Shown: positions 38,020 to 46,683, numbered from the stretch's first letter. The stretch: DNA of 57,370 bases from CAZGMC01 sp964526565 (GCA_964526565.1 CAZGMC010000013.1:1-57370), one strand, 5' to 3'. Numbers and translations: made by a program. Notes: generated by a model from the letters alone, not told the origin.

Positions 38020-39350
38020 CGGATACATCTAAAGTTAGTTTCTCGGCAGCCATACCGCGGCTGATTAATCTCATAAATGAGAATGCTCAGTCCAGAAGCG
38101 TTGACGTCGCATTAATTCGAGATTTAGCCGGCAGGATTACTATTGCAGTCAATACAGAAAATGCCGGTTGCTACGTGGAACTTTCCGAAAAGGCTACTCG
38201 CTTGCTGGGACGATATCTTTCGCCAAGCCCCCTCAAGTCGCTTGCCGATTTAATCGACGCAGATAGTATATTTAACTCTAAAGAGAGCATAATTCTTCAA
38301 GAAACTCCTGTGAGGGTTAAATTGGTTGATCGTTTGATTATTGGACAAGACTGGCTTCGGGATCCCATTGTTATTAATCCGAGCCCTCCTCGTGCCACGC
38401 TATATAGCGTTAAAGGTGGAGTTGGTAGAAGTACTGCCCTGGCAGTGTGGGCCCGTTATTTGAGTTCTAAGGGACATCGCGTGTTTATATCGGACCTGGA
38501 TTTGGAGGCTCCTGGCGTTGGCTCAATGCTCCTCCCAAAAGAGATGACGCCTCGTTTCGGCATTATTGATTGGTTAGTTGAAAGCGGCTTAGGCACCGCT
38601 TCGGAATCGATAATTGAAGAAATGTATGCCCGAAGTCCACTCTCCGAAGACAGCGAAATCTTTGTGCTGCCCGCGGGGGGGCGCGATATTGAAGACTATA
38701 TGCCAAAATTGTCGCGCGCCTATTTGGAAATTCTGGACCCGAAAGGTGAGCTTTTAGGCTTTGCAGACCGCTTGAATGAGATTCTTAATGCAATTTCGGA
38801 TATTGTTCGTCCTGATATAATACTTATTGATAGCAGAGCTGGTCTCCATGACATTGGAGCATCTGCAGTCTCAAGGCTGGGAGCTAGTGTTTTTTGTTTT
38901 GCATTAAATACACCGCAAAACTGGAGCGGATACGAGATACTGTTCGATTATATCCGGAACAATAGGGCCGTCGAGTTTGGAAAATTTGACGAACTTCGCT
39001 CGAATATAAAAATGGTGTCTGCGCAGACTTTGCCAACCGAACAAGATTTTCAGTCTTTTCTTCAGTTTTCTTATGAACTTTGGACAAAAACTCTCTATGA
39101 TGACGAATCGTCGGTTTATCAGGACGATTTCCCCGGAGAGGTATTCAACTTTTCCAGAAATGCTACTGATGCCCCACATTTCCCTCTACGGACCTATTGG
39201 GATGAGAATTTACAACGTTACAATCCTGTGGGCACAGAGGACAAGGTTCTTTGGAACAGAATTTATAGCTCCTTTAAGGATTTTTGCGAAGGCGCTACAG
39301 ATATCTGCCTGAACACTCATGACAATGATGAGGCAGCCGATGAAACCTGA
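38016..39350 (+). CDS. ParA/MinD-like ATPase with KGGVGRST P-loop (island gene 2)
   Basis: 444 residues. An N-terminal domain of about 125 residues of unknown fold precedes a deviant Walker A motif SVKGGVGRSTALAVWARYL (K133 kept as signature lysine, second lysine replaced by R138). DLDLEAPGVGSMLL is the A' motif, and PDIILIDSRAGLHDIG (about 266-281) is Walker B. DLDLEAPG differs from the plasmid and chromosome ParA consensus. The C-terminal 150 residues are acidic and aromatic (DDESSVYQDDFPGEVFNFSR). It lies between two other island genes, overlapping both. It probably switches or assembles in an ATP-dependent way; role unknown. Confidence 0.85.
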   Translation: MTDTSKVSFSAAIPRLINLINENAQSRSVDVALIRDLAGRITIAVNTENAGCYVELSEKATRLLGRYLSPSPLKSLADLIDADSIFNSKESIILQETPVRVKLVDRLIIGQDWLRDPIVINPSPPRATLYSVKGGVGRSTALAVWARYLSSKGHRVFISDLDLEAPGVGSMLLPKEMTPRFGIIDWLVESGLGTASESIIEEMYARSPLSEDSEIFVLPAGGRDIEDYMPKLSRAYLEILDPKGELLGFADRLNEILNAISDIVRPDIILIDSRAGLHDIGASAVSRLGASVFCFALNTPQNWSGYEILFDYIRNNRAVEFGKFDELRSNIKMVSAQTLPTEQDFQSFLQFSYELWTKTLYDDESSVYQDDFPGEVFNFSRNATDAPHFPLRTYWDENLQRYNPVGTEDKVLWNRIYSSFKDFCEGATDICLNTHDNDEAADET

Positions 39351-40839
39351 GATAAGGGCTGAGATTCGGCGGGCACTGCAGACTTTACCGAGTTCTCCGG
39401 CGGAGACCACAGTGGAACCTCCGATGCTTAAGACACTTTATGTACCCCAACATCATGCGCGAGCGCTAGATCCGGATTTGCCGCTTGTTACTGGAATGCG
39501 TGGCGCAGGAAAAAGTTTTTGGTGTGCTGCATTAACTAGCGCGGATCACCGGAGACTGTTGGCACATCGACTACGGAGAATTTTGCCAACAATGGGGACA
39601 GCCCCTGTAAGAAAGCAGCTTTTGCGGTCAAAAGTAGCATGGGGATTTGGCGAGGCAAAAAGAAATTCTGAATACCCGGACGCTCGAATTATGAATGAAT
39701 TGTGTAAGAATGGGGCTGATGAAGAGGACATATGGCGGACTATAATATTGTGGCAACTCTCCGATAAGGATCAGCAACTTTTGCCAGGCGCAAATTGGCG
39801 CGAGCGTGTCGAGAATTTGGCCAATGATGTTGAGAGATCTGAAGCGGCGTTCTCGCAATTTGATAAGCATCTATCGTCTCAAGGAATGACGACATTGATC
39901 GTTTTTGATGCGCTTGACAGGCTGGCTGATGATTGGAAATCGGTGCGACAATTTGTAAGGGCGCTCTTAAGACTAGCCCTTGAATTTCGAGCATATCGGT
40001 CAATTCGATTGAAAGTATTCATGCGACAGGACATGTTTGAGGATGAGATGATATGGCAGTTTTCTGATTCTTCTAAATTGCATTTAACCAAGGTGGATTT
40101 AGCTTGGACCGCGCGAGATCTTTTTGGGTTATTATGGCAATACCTAGCGAATGCTGACGAGACAGGGCACGTTTTCCGTCAGCACGTGCATGATACTGTC
40201 GGATATACTTTTATGGAGCAAGGCGGTATGTTTGAGGTCGACAGGGTTCTACAAATCAATGAGAATTTCCAACGAAGAATATTCCAATCTATAGCAGGCG
40301 AGTTTATGGGACGTGATAGACGGAGAGGACGCACATACACATGGCTGCCCAACCATCTTGGCGATGCAGCTGGACATGCGAGCCCGAGGAGCTTTTTAGT
40401 GGCTCTTAGGACTGCTGCTGATGAGAGCAAGGATCTTGAGCACCGGCATCCGCTTCATTATGAGGCCATCAAACGAGGCGTAGTAAAAGCTTCGGAAGTT
40501 CGCCGCATAGAAATGCGGGAAGATTATCCGTGGATTGCGGCACTACTTGAGCAACTTCGCGGAGTGGCTCTGCCCTGCCATGAGACTGATGTATATAGGA
40601 TATGGAAGAACGCTGGCGTTCTGTCTTCAATTCAAGAAAGTTTTGCTATTGAAGACGATGAACTAGCCAGTGCGCGACTGCCGCCGAGGAAGCTCGATCA
40701 AGGAGAACAGGGAATAATGGATGATCTGATCCGGCTTAATGTTGTATATAGAACAAGTGATAAGAGAATTAATATCCCGGACGTTTATAGAATAGGTTTT
40801 GGATTGGTTCGTAGAGGAGGTGTGCGGCCGACTCGGTAA
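39340..40839 (+). CDS. P-loop NTPase (island gene 3)
   Basis: About 499 residues from the ATG at 39340 (GAGG seven bases upstream; an earlier ATG at 39319 is possible). Walker A is TGMRGAGKSFW (about 52-62), and Walker B is TLIVFDALDRLAD (about 186-198), as in KAP/STAND-like signalling NTPases. The middle has KVFMRQDMFEDE and a basic RDRRRGRTYTWLPNHLGD stretch. The C-terminus (MDDLIRLNVVYRTSDKRINI) looks like a winged helix. The start overlaps the gene 2 stop by 11 bases. I do not recognise a named family. Confidence 0.82.
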   Translation: MKPEIRAEIRRALQTLPSSPAETTVEPPMLKTLYVPQHHARALDPDLPLVTGMRGAGKSFWCAALTSADHRRLLAHRLRRILPTMGTAPVRKQLLRSKVAWGFGEAKRNSEYPDARIMNELCKNGADEEDIWRTIILWQLSDKDQQLLPGANWRERVENLANDVERSEAAFSQFDKHLSSQGMTTLIVFDALDRLADDWKSVRQFVRALLRLALEFRAYRSIRLKVFMRQDMFEDEMIWQFSDSSKLHLTKVDLAWTARDLFGLLWQYLANADETGHVFRQHVHDTVGYTFMEQGGMFEVDRVLQINENFQRRIFQSIAGEFMGRDRRRGRTYTWLPNHLGDAAGHASPRSFLVALRTAADESKDLEHRHPLHYEAIKRGVVKASEVRRIEMREDYPWIAALLEQLRGVALPCHETDVYRIWKNAGVLSSIQESFAIEDDELASARLPPRKLDQGEQGIMDDLIRLNVVYRTSDKRINIPDVYRIGFGLVRRGGVRPTR

Positions 40840-40841
40840 GC

Positions 40842-41771
40842 ATGATGCCTCATCATAATAGGCCTCTTGCCACGGTAGATGGCTGGCACCGCTGGCTGCT
40901 CGCCGAGCGCCGCGCCTCGCGGCACACGGTGCGGGCCTACTTGGCCGACGTGCACGCCTTTCTGGGGTTCGCAGCCGAGCATCTGGGCGGGCCGCCTGGA
41001 CCGGACGATCTGGCCAATCTCACCCTGGCCGACTTTCGTGCCTGGCTCGCCCGGCGGGCACGGGAGGGGGCGGATGCGGGGACGCGGGCGCGGGCCTTGT
41101 CCGCGGTGCGCAGCTTCTTCCGGTATCTGGACCGCACCGGCGCCGTGCCCAACGCCGCGCTGGGCGCCGTGCGCACGCCGAAGATTGCGAAAAGCCTGCC
41201 CAGGCCGCTGACGCCGCAGGACGCGCTGGCCGCGCTCGATGCCGCCGGCGAGCTGGACCCGCGCGACTGGGTCGGCCGGCGCGACCGGGCGCTGCTGGCG
41301 CTGCTGTACGGCTGCGGCCTGCGCCTGGCCGAGGCGCTGGCGCTCACGCCGCGCACCCTGCCCCGCAGCGGCGAGCTCATCGTCACCGGCAAGGGCGGCA
41401 GGCAGCGGGCCGTGCCGGTGCTGCCGGCGGTGGCCGCGGCGCTGGAGGCTTACGCCGCGACCTGCCCGTTCCCGGTCGGCCCGGACGAGCCGCTGTTCCG
41501 CGGCGTGCGCGGCGGGCCGCTCAACCCCGGCGTCGCGGAACGGCAGGTGCGCCGGCTGCGTGCCCTGCTCGGCCTGCCGGAGACGGTGACGCCGCACGCC
41601 TTCCGGCACAGCTTTGCCACGCATCTGCTGGCCGACGGCGGCGACCTGCGCGCCATCCAGGAGCTGCTGGGCCACGCCTCGCTGTCGACCACCCAGCGCT
41701 ACACCGAGGTGGACACCGCCCGCCTGTACGCCGTCTACGACAAGGCCCACCCGCGCGCCCGGACCCGCTAG
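40842..41771 (+). CDS. xerC: Tyrosine recombinase XerC
   Basis: 309 residues. The SAM-like N-terminal domain (WHRWLLAERRASRHTVRAYLADV) is followed by the catalytic domain, with Arg in YGCGLRLAEAL, Lys in GKGGRQRAVPV, HAFRHSFATHLL, LLGHASLSTTQRY and the tyrosine. It resolves chromosome dimers with XerD at dif. The catalytic part has native G+C-rich codons, but the first dozen codons (MMPHHNRPLATV) are A+T-richer and belong to the island junction. The original start may therefore have been replaced. The nearest good ribosome site (AGGAGG) lies far upstream inside island gene 3. Confidence 0.92.
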   Translation: MMPHHNRPLATVDGWHRWLLAERRASRHTVRAYLADVHAFLGFAAEHLGGPPGPDDLANLTLADFRAWLARRAREGADAGTRARALSAVRSFFRYLDRTGAVPNAALGAVRTPKIAKSLPRPLTPQDALAALDAAGELDPRDWVGRRDRALLALLYGCGLRLAEALALTPRTLPRSGELIVTGKGGRQRAVPVLPAVAAALEAYAATCPFPVGPDEPLFRGVRGGPLNPGVAERQVRRLRALLGLPETVTPHAFRHSFATHLLADGGDLRAIQELLGHASLSTTQRYTEVDTARLYAVYDKAHPRARTR

Positions 41772-41799
41772 CGGCCCGCGGGGTCTGCAGCCGGAGGGT

Positions 41800-42162
41800 C
41801 TATTGCCGGAGGGCCGGGCCGGTCTCCTCGAGCAGCGGCGGCGGGGCCGGCAGGCATGGCGGCAATGACGAGGCAGAGCATGGTGCCGGTGGTGCCGACG
41901 CTGCCGTGGCCCCGCCGCGCCGAGAATGCAGGACAGCGCGGACATGGCAGTACGCCCGGTTCAGCCGGCGCCAGCGCCGCCGCGACCGCACCACGATCGC
42001 CCGCGCCCAGGGATGCACCTGCGCCAGCAGCAGCAGGCCGATGACGGCAATGGTCGTGCTGGGGATCAGCGGCACCGGAAACGTAACGATGCCGAAGATC
42101 ACCATCGGCCAGCCGAGGCTCATCAAGACATAACGCCGGATCCGGTCGCCCCGCCTGGTCAT
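41800..42162 (-). CDS. PGPGW-like small membrane protein (second of pair)
   Basis: 120 residues. A hydrophobic hairpin (YVLMSLGWPMVIFGIVTFPVP, then IPSTTIAVIGLLLLAQ) is followed by a very basic segment RSRRRWRRLNRAY and a Pro/Ser-rich tail. The pattern fits the putative transmembrane PGPGW family. The start overlaps the upstream homologue's stop (ATGA). Function unknown. It converges with xerC (28 bp between stops). Confidence 0.7.
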   Translation of the reverse strand: MTRRGDRIRRYVLMSLGWPMVIFGIVTFPVPLIPSTTIAVIGLLLLAQVHPWARAIVVRSRRRWRRLNRAYCHVRAVLHSRRGGATAASAPPAPCSASSLPPCLPAPPPLLEETGPALRQ

Positions 42163-42512
42163 GGCCGGCCGTTCTCCCCCGCCCCGGCAGCCGTCCGCCT
42201 GGCGGCGCGCAATGCTGCCCTGGCGGCGGCGCGCTCCCGCCGCGGACGCGGGTCGGTCAGCTCGATGACGCGCCGGGCGAAGCCGGGCGCATACTGCCTG
42301 GCCTTCACCAGCCAGCCCTCGGCACGCGGATAGCGCGCCCGCAGCCGGCGCACGCCACGGCGGACGAACCGGCTCTCGTGCACCAGGATGGCCAAGCCGA
42401 ACACGATCAGAACATAGCCGATGGGAATCGGAGTCGGTGCCGTGATCGCGCCCATGACGACCAGGAACCAGCCGGCCCACAGGCGGGCGTATCGCAGAAT
42501 GCGCGTTCTCAC
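42159..42512 (-). CDS. PGPGW-like small membrane protein (first of pair)
   Basis: 117 residues from a GTG at 42512 with GGAGGGG just upstream. A membrane hairpin (WAGWFLVVMGAITAPTPIPI, GYVLIVFGLAILVHES) and a basic cytoplasmic tail resemble the next gene, so the two look like a tandem duplication. Function unknown. Confidence 0.7.
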   Translation of the reverse strand: MRTRILRYARLWAGWFLVVMGAITAPTPIPIGYVLIVFGLAILVHESRFVRRGVRRLRARYPRAEGWLVKARQYAPGFARRVIELTDPRPRRERAAARAALRAARRTAAGAGENGRP

Positions 42513-42620
42513 GGTCCCCTCCCCGCGAGCCCGTATCGTAGCAAAAGACCCCGGAAAGGCACGTGACAATTCGCGAACACCCCGGTGCGGCAGCCGGGCT
42601 GCCGAACCCGGGTGCACCGC

Positions 42621-44027
42621 TCAGATATGGAGAGCGCGCCCGGCCACGTCGAGGGCCGCCTCGCGCACCACTTCGTTCAGGGTGGGATGGGCGTGGCAGG
42701 TGCGGGCGATGTCCTCGGCCGAGGCGCCGAACTCCATGGCCAGGGCGCATTCGGCGATCATGGTGCCGGCCTCCGCGCCCAGGATGTGCACGCCCAGCAC
42801 GCGGTCGGTCTTGGCGTCCGCCAGGATTTTCACGAAGCCGTCGGTCAGTGCCATGGCGCGGGCACGGCCGTTGGCGCTGTAGGGAAACCTGCCCGCCTTG
42901 TAGGCGATGCCGGCCTGCTTGAGTTCCTCCTCGGTGCGGCCGACCTGGGCCGCCTCGGGTGCGGTGTAGACCACCGCCGGGATCGCCGCGTAGTTCACGT
43001 GGCCGGACTGGCCGGCGATGATCTCGGCCGCCGCCACGCCCTCGTCCTCGGCCTTGTGCGCCAGCATGGCCCCGGCAATGCAGTCGCCGATGGCATAGAT
43101 GCCGGGCACGCTGGTGGCGAAGTGCCCGTCGGTCTTGACCCGGCCGCGGTCGTCCAGGGCCACGCCGGCGCCGTCCAGGCCCAGGGCCTCCGTGTACGGC
43201 TTGCGGCCGATGGCAACCAGCACGACATCGGCGCTCAGCTTTTCGGCCTCGCCGCCCTTGGCCGGCTCCATGGTCAGGACGACACCCTCGCTGCTCTGCT
43301 CCGCCCCGGTGACCTTGGTGGCGAGGCGGAACGTCAGGCCCTGGCGGGTGAGGATTCGCTGCATCTGCCTGGACAGCTCGCCGTCCATGCCGGGCAGGAT
43401 GCGGTCCAGGAACTCGACCACGGTGACCTCGGCGCCGAGCCGGTGCCAGACCGAACCCATCTCCAGGCCGATATAACCGCCGCCGATCACCACCATGTGC
43501 CTGGGCACCTCGGGCAGCGCCAGCGCGCCGGTGGATGAGACGATGCGGCGCTCGTCGATCTCCACGCCCGGCAGGGTGGCGTGGTCCGACCCGGTGGCGA
43601 TGACGATGTTTTTCGTCTTGTACGTCTGCGAGCCGTCGGCGCCGGACACCTCGATCATGCCCGCTTCGGCAACGCGGCCGGCGCCCTTCAGCCAGTCGAT
43701 CTTGTGCTTGCGGAACAGGAACTCGATGCCCTTGACGTTGTCGGTGACGGTCTTGTCCTTGTGCTTCAGCAGCGCACCCAGGTCGAGCTGCACGTCGCCG
43801 ACGATGACGCCGTGCTTCGCCAGATGGCTCTTGCTCTCCTCGAACAGCTCGGAGCTCTGCAGCAGTGCCTTGGAGGGGATGCAGCCGACGTTCAGGCAGG
43901 TGCCGCCCAGCGTCTCCCGCTTCTCGACGCAGGCCGTGCGCAGGCCAAGCTGCGCGCAGCGGATCGCGCACACATAGCCGCCCGGCCCTGCGCCGATGAC
44001 GATCACGTCGTAGGCCTGGTCGCTCAT
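42621..44027 (-). CDS. lpd: Dihydrolipoamide dehydrogenase
   Basis: 468 residues; E3 of 2-oxoacid dehydrogenase complexes. The FAD fold is YDVIVIGAGPGGYVCAIRCA. The redox disulfide is GGTCLNVGCIPSKALL, the NAD fold is HMVVIGGGYIGLEMGSVWHR, and the C-terminal dimer motif is HAHPTLNEVVREA with the catalytic His. GGGAGG precedes the ATG at 44027. In relatives E3 commonly follows sucB; here it lies 5 kb away on the opposite strand, beyond the island and xerC. Confidence 0.96.
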   Translation of the reverse strand: MSDQAYDVIVIGAGPGGYVCAIRCAQLGLRTACVEKRETLGGTCLNVGCIPSKALLQSSELFEESKSHLAKHGVIVGDVQLDLGALLKHKDKTVTDNVKGIEFLFRKHKIDWLKGAGRVAEAGMIEVSGADGSQTYKTKNIVIATGSDHATLPGVEIDERRIVSSTGALALPEVPRHMVVIGGGYIGLEMGSVWHRLGAEVTVVEFLDRILPGMDGELSRQMQRILTRQGLTFRLATKVTGAEQSSEGVVLTMEPAKGGEAEKLSADVVLVAIGRKPYTEALGLDGAGVALDDRGRVKTDGHFATSVPGIYAIGDCIAGAMLAHKAEDEGVAAAEIIAGQSGHVNYAAIPAVVYTAPEAAQVGRTEEELKQAGIAYKAGRFPYSANGRARAMALTDGFVKILADAKTDRVLGVHILGAEAGTMIAECALAMEFGASAEDIARTCHAHPTLNEVVREAALDVAGRALHI

Positions 44028-44152
44028 CTTCAGTCCTCCCTGTTCCTTCCGCGGCCGAGGGTTCGCGCACCTTGCCCCAAGCCTGTGGCGGCGGCAAGGC
44101 GCCGGCCGCCGCAGGCCGGGGCAGGCGCACGCGGCGCCCGTCCCGGCGCTGC

Positions 44153-45307
44153 TCAATACGACCGCGGCAGGCCCAGAACGTGCTCGGCCAGGTGGGCCAG
44201 GATCAGGTTGGTGGAGATCGGCGCCACCTGGTACAGGCGGGTCTCGCGGAACTTGCGCTCGACGTCGTACTCCTCGGCGAAGCCGAAGCCGCCGTGGGTC
44301 TGCAGGCAGGTGTCGGCGGCGTGCCACGAGGCGTCGGCGGCGAGCAGCTTGGCCATGTTGGCCTCGGCCCCGCACGGCCGGCCGGCGTCGAACAGGCCGG
44401 CGGCGCGGGCCACCATCAGCGCCGCCGCCTCGGTCTCGGCGTGGCAGCGGGCGATCGGCAACTGGATGCCCTGGTTCTGGCCGATGGCGCGGCCGAACAC
44501 GTGGCGCTCGCGGGCATAGGCGCAGGCGCGGTCGATGAACCAGCGGGCGTCGCCCAGGCACTCCGCGGCGATCAGGATCCGTTCCGCGTTCATGCCGTCC
44601 AGGATGTAGCGGAAGCCGCGGCCCTCCTCGCCGATCAGGTTGTCCGCCGGGACGGCCAGGTCGTCGAAGAACAGCTCGGTGGTGTGGTGGTTCATCATGG
44701 TGCGGATCGGCCGCACCGTCAGGCCGTGGCCGATCGCGTGCCGCAGGTCGACCACGAAGGTGCTCAGCCCCTCGGTGCGGCGGGCGACCTTGTCGCGCGG
44801 CGTGGTGCGGGCCAGCAGCAGCATCAGGTCGGAGTGCTCGACGCGCGAGATCCACACCTTCTGGCCGCTGACCAGATAGCGGTCGCCGTCGCGGCGGGCG
44901 AAGGTGCGGATGCTGGTTGTATCGGTGCCGGCGCCGGGCTCGGTCACGCCGAACGCCTGCAGGCGCAGCTCGCCCCGCGCGATGGCCGGCAGGTAGCGCT
45001 GCTTCTGCGCCTCGCTGCCGTGGCGCAGGATGGTGCCCATGGTGTACATCTGCGCGTGGCAGGCGGCCGGGTTGCCGCCGGACTTCGCGATCTCTTCCAG
45101 GATCGCCGCCGCGGCGCTCAGCGGCAGGCCGGCGCCGCCGTACGCCTCGGGGATCAGCACGGCCAGGAAGCCGGCCTCGGTCAGCTCCTTGACGAAGGCC
45201 GTGGGATAGCCGCGCTCGCGGTCCAACTCGCGCCAGTACGCGTCCGGATAGCGGGCGCACAGCGCGCGGACGGAGGCGCGGATGTCGTCGTAGGTCGGGT
45301 CGTCCAT
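44153..45307 (-). CDS. Acyl-CoA dehydrogenase family protein
   Basis: 384 residues with all three domains: N-terminal helices (AYGGAGLPLSAAAAILEEIA), the beta domain (FGVTEPGAGTDTTSIRTFA, YLVSGQKVWIS) and C-terminal helices (RIVFGRAIGQNQ-like RHVFGRAIGQNQGIQLPIA, QTHGGFGFAEEYDVERKFRE). The catalytic base is not securely readable. Substrate unknown. 126 bp upstream of lpd in the same direction. Confidence 0.9.
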   Translation of the reverse strand: MDDPTYDDIRASVRALCARYPDAYWRELDRERGYPTAFVKELTEAGFLAVLIPEAYGGAGLPLSAAAAILEEIAKSGGNPAACHAQMYTMGTILRHGSEAQKQRYLPAIARGELRLQAFGVTEPGAGTDTTSIRTFARRDGDRYLVSGQKVWISRVEHSDLMLLLARTTPRDKVARRTEGLSTFVVDLRHAIGHGLTVRPIRTMMNHHTTELFFDDLAVPADNLIGEEGRGFRYILDGMNAERILIAAECLGDARWFIDRACAYARERHVFGRAIGQNQGIQLPIARCHAETEAAALMVARAAGLFDAGRPCGAEANMAKLLAADASWHAADTCLQTHGGFGFAEEYDVERKFRETRLYQVAPISTNLILAHLAEHVLGLPRSY

Positions 45308-45456
45308 GGGCAGCACCCCTGGCGGGCGGCGGGCATGACCGGTTGACGAAAGCACGGGAGGCGGAGGCCCGGCAACCCGGCGGCGCGGGTTGCGGCGCGG
45401 GGCGCAGGGCGCGATAAGGGCCGCGGACACGAGACGGGGAGGGGAGGGCGGCCGGC

Positions 45457-46089
45457 ATGCGCGAGGCCGACGAGGATCTGCTGCGGTTCGCCGCCGGCCG
45501 CCGGTTTGCCACGGTGCTGGCCGACCCGCCCTGGCAGTTCGTCAACCGCACCGGCAAGATGGCGCCGGAGCACCGCCGCCTGCGCCGCTATGCCACCATG
45601 ACGCTGGACGACATCTGCGCCCTGCCGGTGGCGGCGGTCGCCGCGACTCCGGCGCACCTCTATCTGTGGGTGCCGAACGCGCTGCTGCCCGAGGGGCTGG
45701 CGGTGCTCACCGCCTGGGGATTTGCCTACAAGTCCAACCTGGTCTGGTACAAGGTGCGCCGCGACGGCGGGCCGGACCGGCGCGGCGTCGGGTTCTATTT
45801 CCGCAACGTCACCGAATTGCTGCTGTTCGGCGTGCGCGGTGCGGGCGCGCGCACCCTGGCCCCCGGCCGGACCATGCCGAACCTGGTCCAGACGCGAAAG
45901 CGCGAGCACAGCCGCAAGCCCGACGAGGCCTACGGCATCGTCGAGGCGTGCAGCCCCGGCCCCTGGCTGGAGCTGTTCGCCCGCCACCCGCGCCCCGGCT
46001 GGGCGCAGTGGGGCGACGAGCTGGCCGGCGATCCGCAGGCGGAGCCCGCCGCCCCGCCCCGCCCGGCCGCCGCGGCGGCGATGCCGTGA
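45457..46089 (+). CDS. MT-A70 family N6-adenine methyltransferase
   Basis: 210 residues. The catalytic DPPW motif lies at residues 23-26 (VLADPPWQFVNRTGK), followed by YATMTLDDICALPV, LYLWVPNALLPEGLAVLTAWG, and FYFRNVTELLLFGVRG. This layout is typical of short bacterial MT-A70 proteins, many of which are phage- or plasmid-borne DNA or RNA adenine methylases. No restriction nuclease is adjacent, so it appears to be an orphan. Its base composition matches the host. Confidence 0.87.
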   Translation: MREADEDLLRFAAGRRFATVLADPPWQFVNRTGKMAPEHRRLRRYATMTLDDICALPVAAVAATPAHLYLWVPNALLPEGLAVLTAWGFAYKSNLVWYKVRRDGGPDRRGVGFYFRNVTELLLFGVRGAGARTLAPGRTMPNLVQTRKREHSRKPDEAYGIVEACSPGPWLELFARHPRPGWAQWGDELAGDPQAEPAAPPRPAAAAAMP

Positions 46090-46218
46090 TCCGGCCGCGG
46101 CTGGTCGGCGGGCCGGCCGGTTGATCGAGCCGGTCGGGTCCCCACTTCCAGGCTCAAGGGTTTCGGGCCGCCATCCGCACCGGCCCATCGCGCTCGCCAT
46201 CCGCAACGGGAGGATCCC

Positions 46219-46683
46219 ATGCGCCTGCTCCGCGTCCTCGTGCCGACCCTCGCACTCGGCCTGCTGCCCGCCGCCGCCGGCGCGCAGACGGTGGACCTCG
46301 TCACCCGCGGCAGCCCGCACGGCGTGACCGAGACGCTGGACCGGCTGGAGGCGGCGCTGGAAGAGGCCGGGATCACCGTGTTCGCCCGCATCGACCACGG
46401 CGGCAACGCCGAGGCCGCCGGGCTGGAGCTGGCGCCGATGCAGCTGCTGATCTTCGGCAACCCGCGCATCGGTGCGCCGCTGATGCGCGAGGCGCCGTCG
46501 ATCGGCCTGGACCTGCCCCTGCGCGCCCTGGCCTGGGAGGACCAGAACGGCGACGTCTGGCTGCAGTACACCCCGGCCGCCGAGCTGCAGGAGCGCTACG
46601 CCGTCATGGGCCAGGACGAGGTCTTCGCCCGCATGTCCGCCGCCCTGGAGCGCTTCACGACCGAGGCGGTGGCCGAAGACTAG
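46219..46683 (+). CDS. Secreted DUF302 domain protein
   Basis: 154 residues with a Sec signal peptide (LLRVLVPTLALGLLPAAAGA). The mature DUF302 domain has VTRGSPHGVTETLDRLEAAL, GITVFARIDHGGNA, LLIFGNPRIGAPLM and LPLRALAWEDQNGDVWLQYT. Role unknown; family members are periplasmic. Its stop codon overlaps the lpxK stop codon on the other strand. Confidence 0.9.
   Translation: MRLLRVLVPTLALGLLPAAAGAQTVDLVTRGSPHGVTETLDRLEAALEEAGITVFARIDHGGNAEAAGLELAPMQLLIFGNPRIGAPLMREAPSIGLDLPLRALAWEDQNGDVWLQYTPAAELQERYAVMGQDEVFARMSAALERFTTEAVAED

Larger units (their letters stand above)
37614..40841. mobile_element. A+T-rich three-gene genomic island
   Basis: Base composition and codon use change abruptly right after the sucB stop (TGATAACAACGGGGGTAAA) and change back inside the first dozen codons of xerC. 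The island's three genes use AAT, ATA, TTA and AGA codons that neighbours avoid. There is no transposase, tRNA, target-site duplication or inverted end that I can see. The genes follow sucB in the same direction, 16 bp away, with overlapping stops and starts, so they would be transcribed by read-through from the sucAB operon. Confidence 0.8.

Noticed and set aside
37614..40841. Prophage or integrative element using the adjacent xerC as its integrase
   Set aside because: XerC has host-like base composition and the features of the housekeeping recombinase. No phage structural genes, tRNA target or att repeats were found.
45457..46089. Type II restriction-modification system
   Set aside because: The neighbouring gene encodes a secreted DUF302 protein. 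No nuclease or specificity subunit lies nearby.
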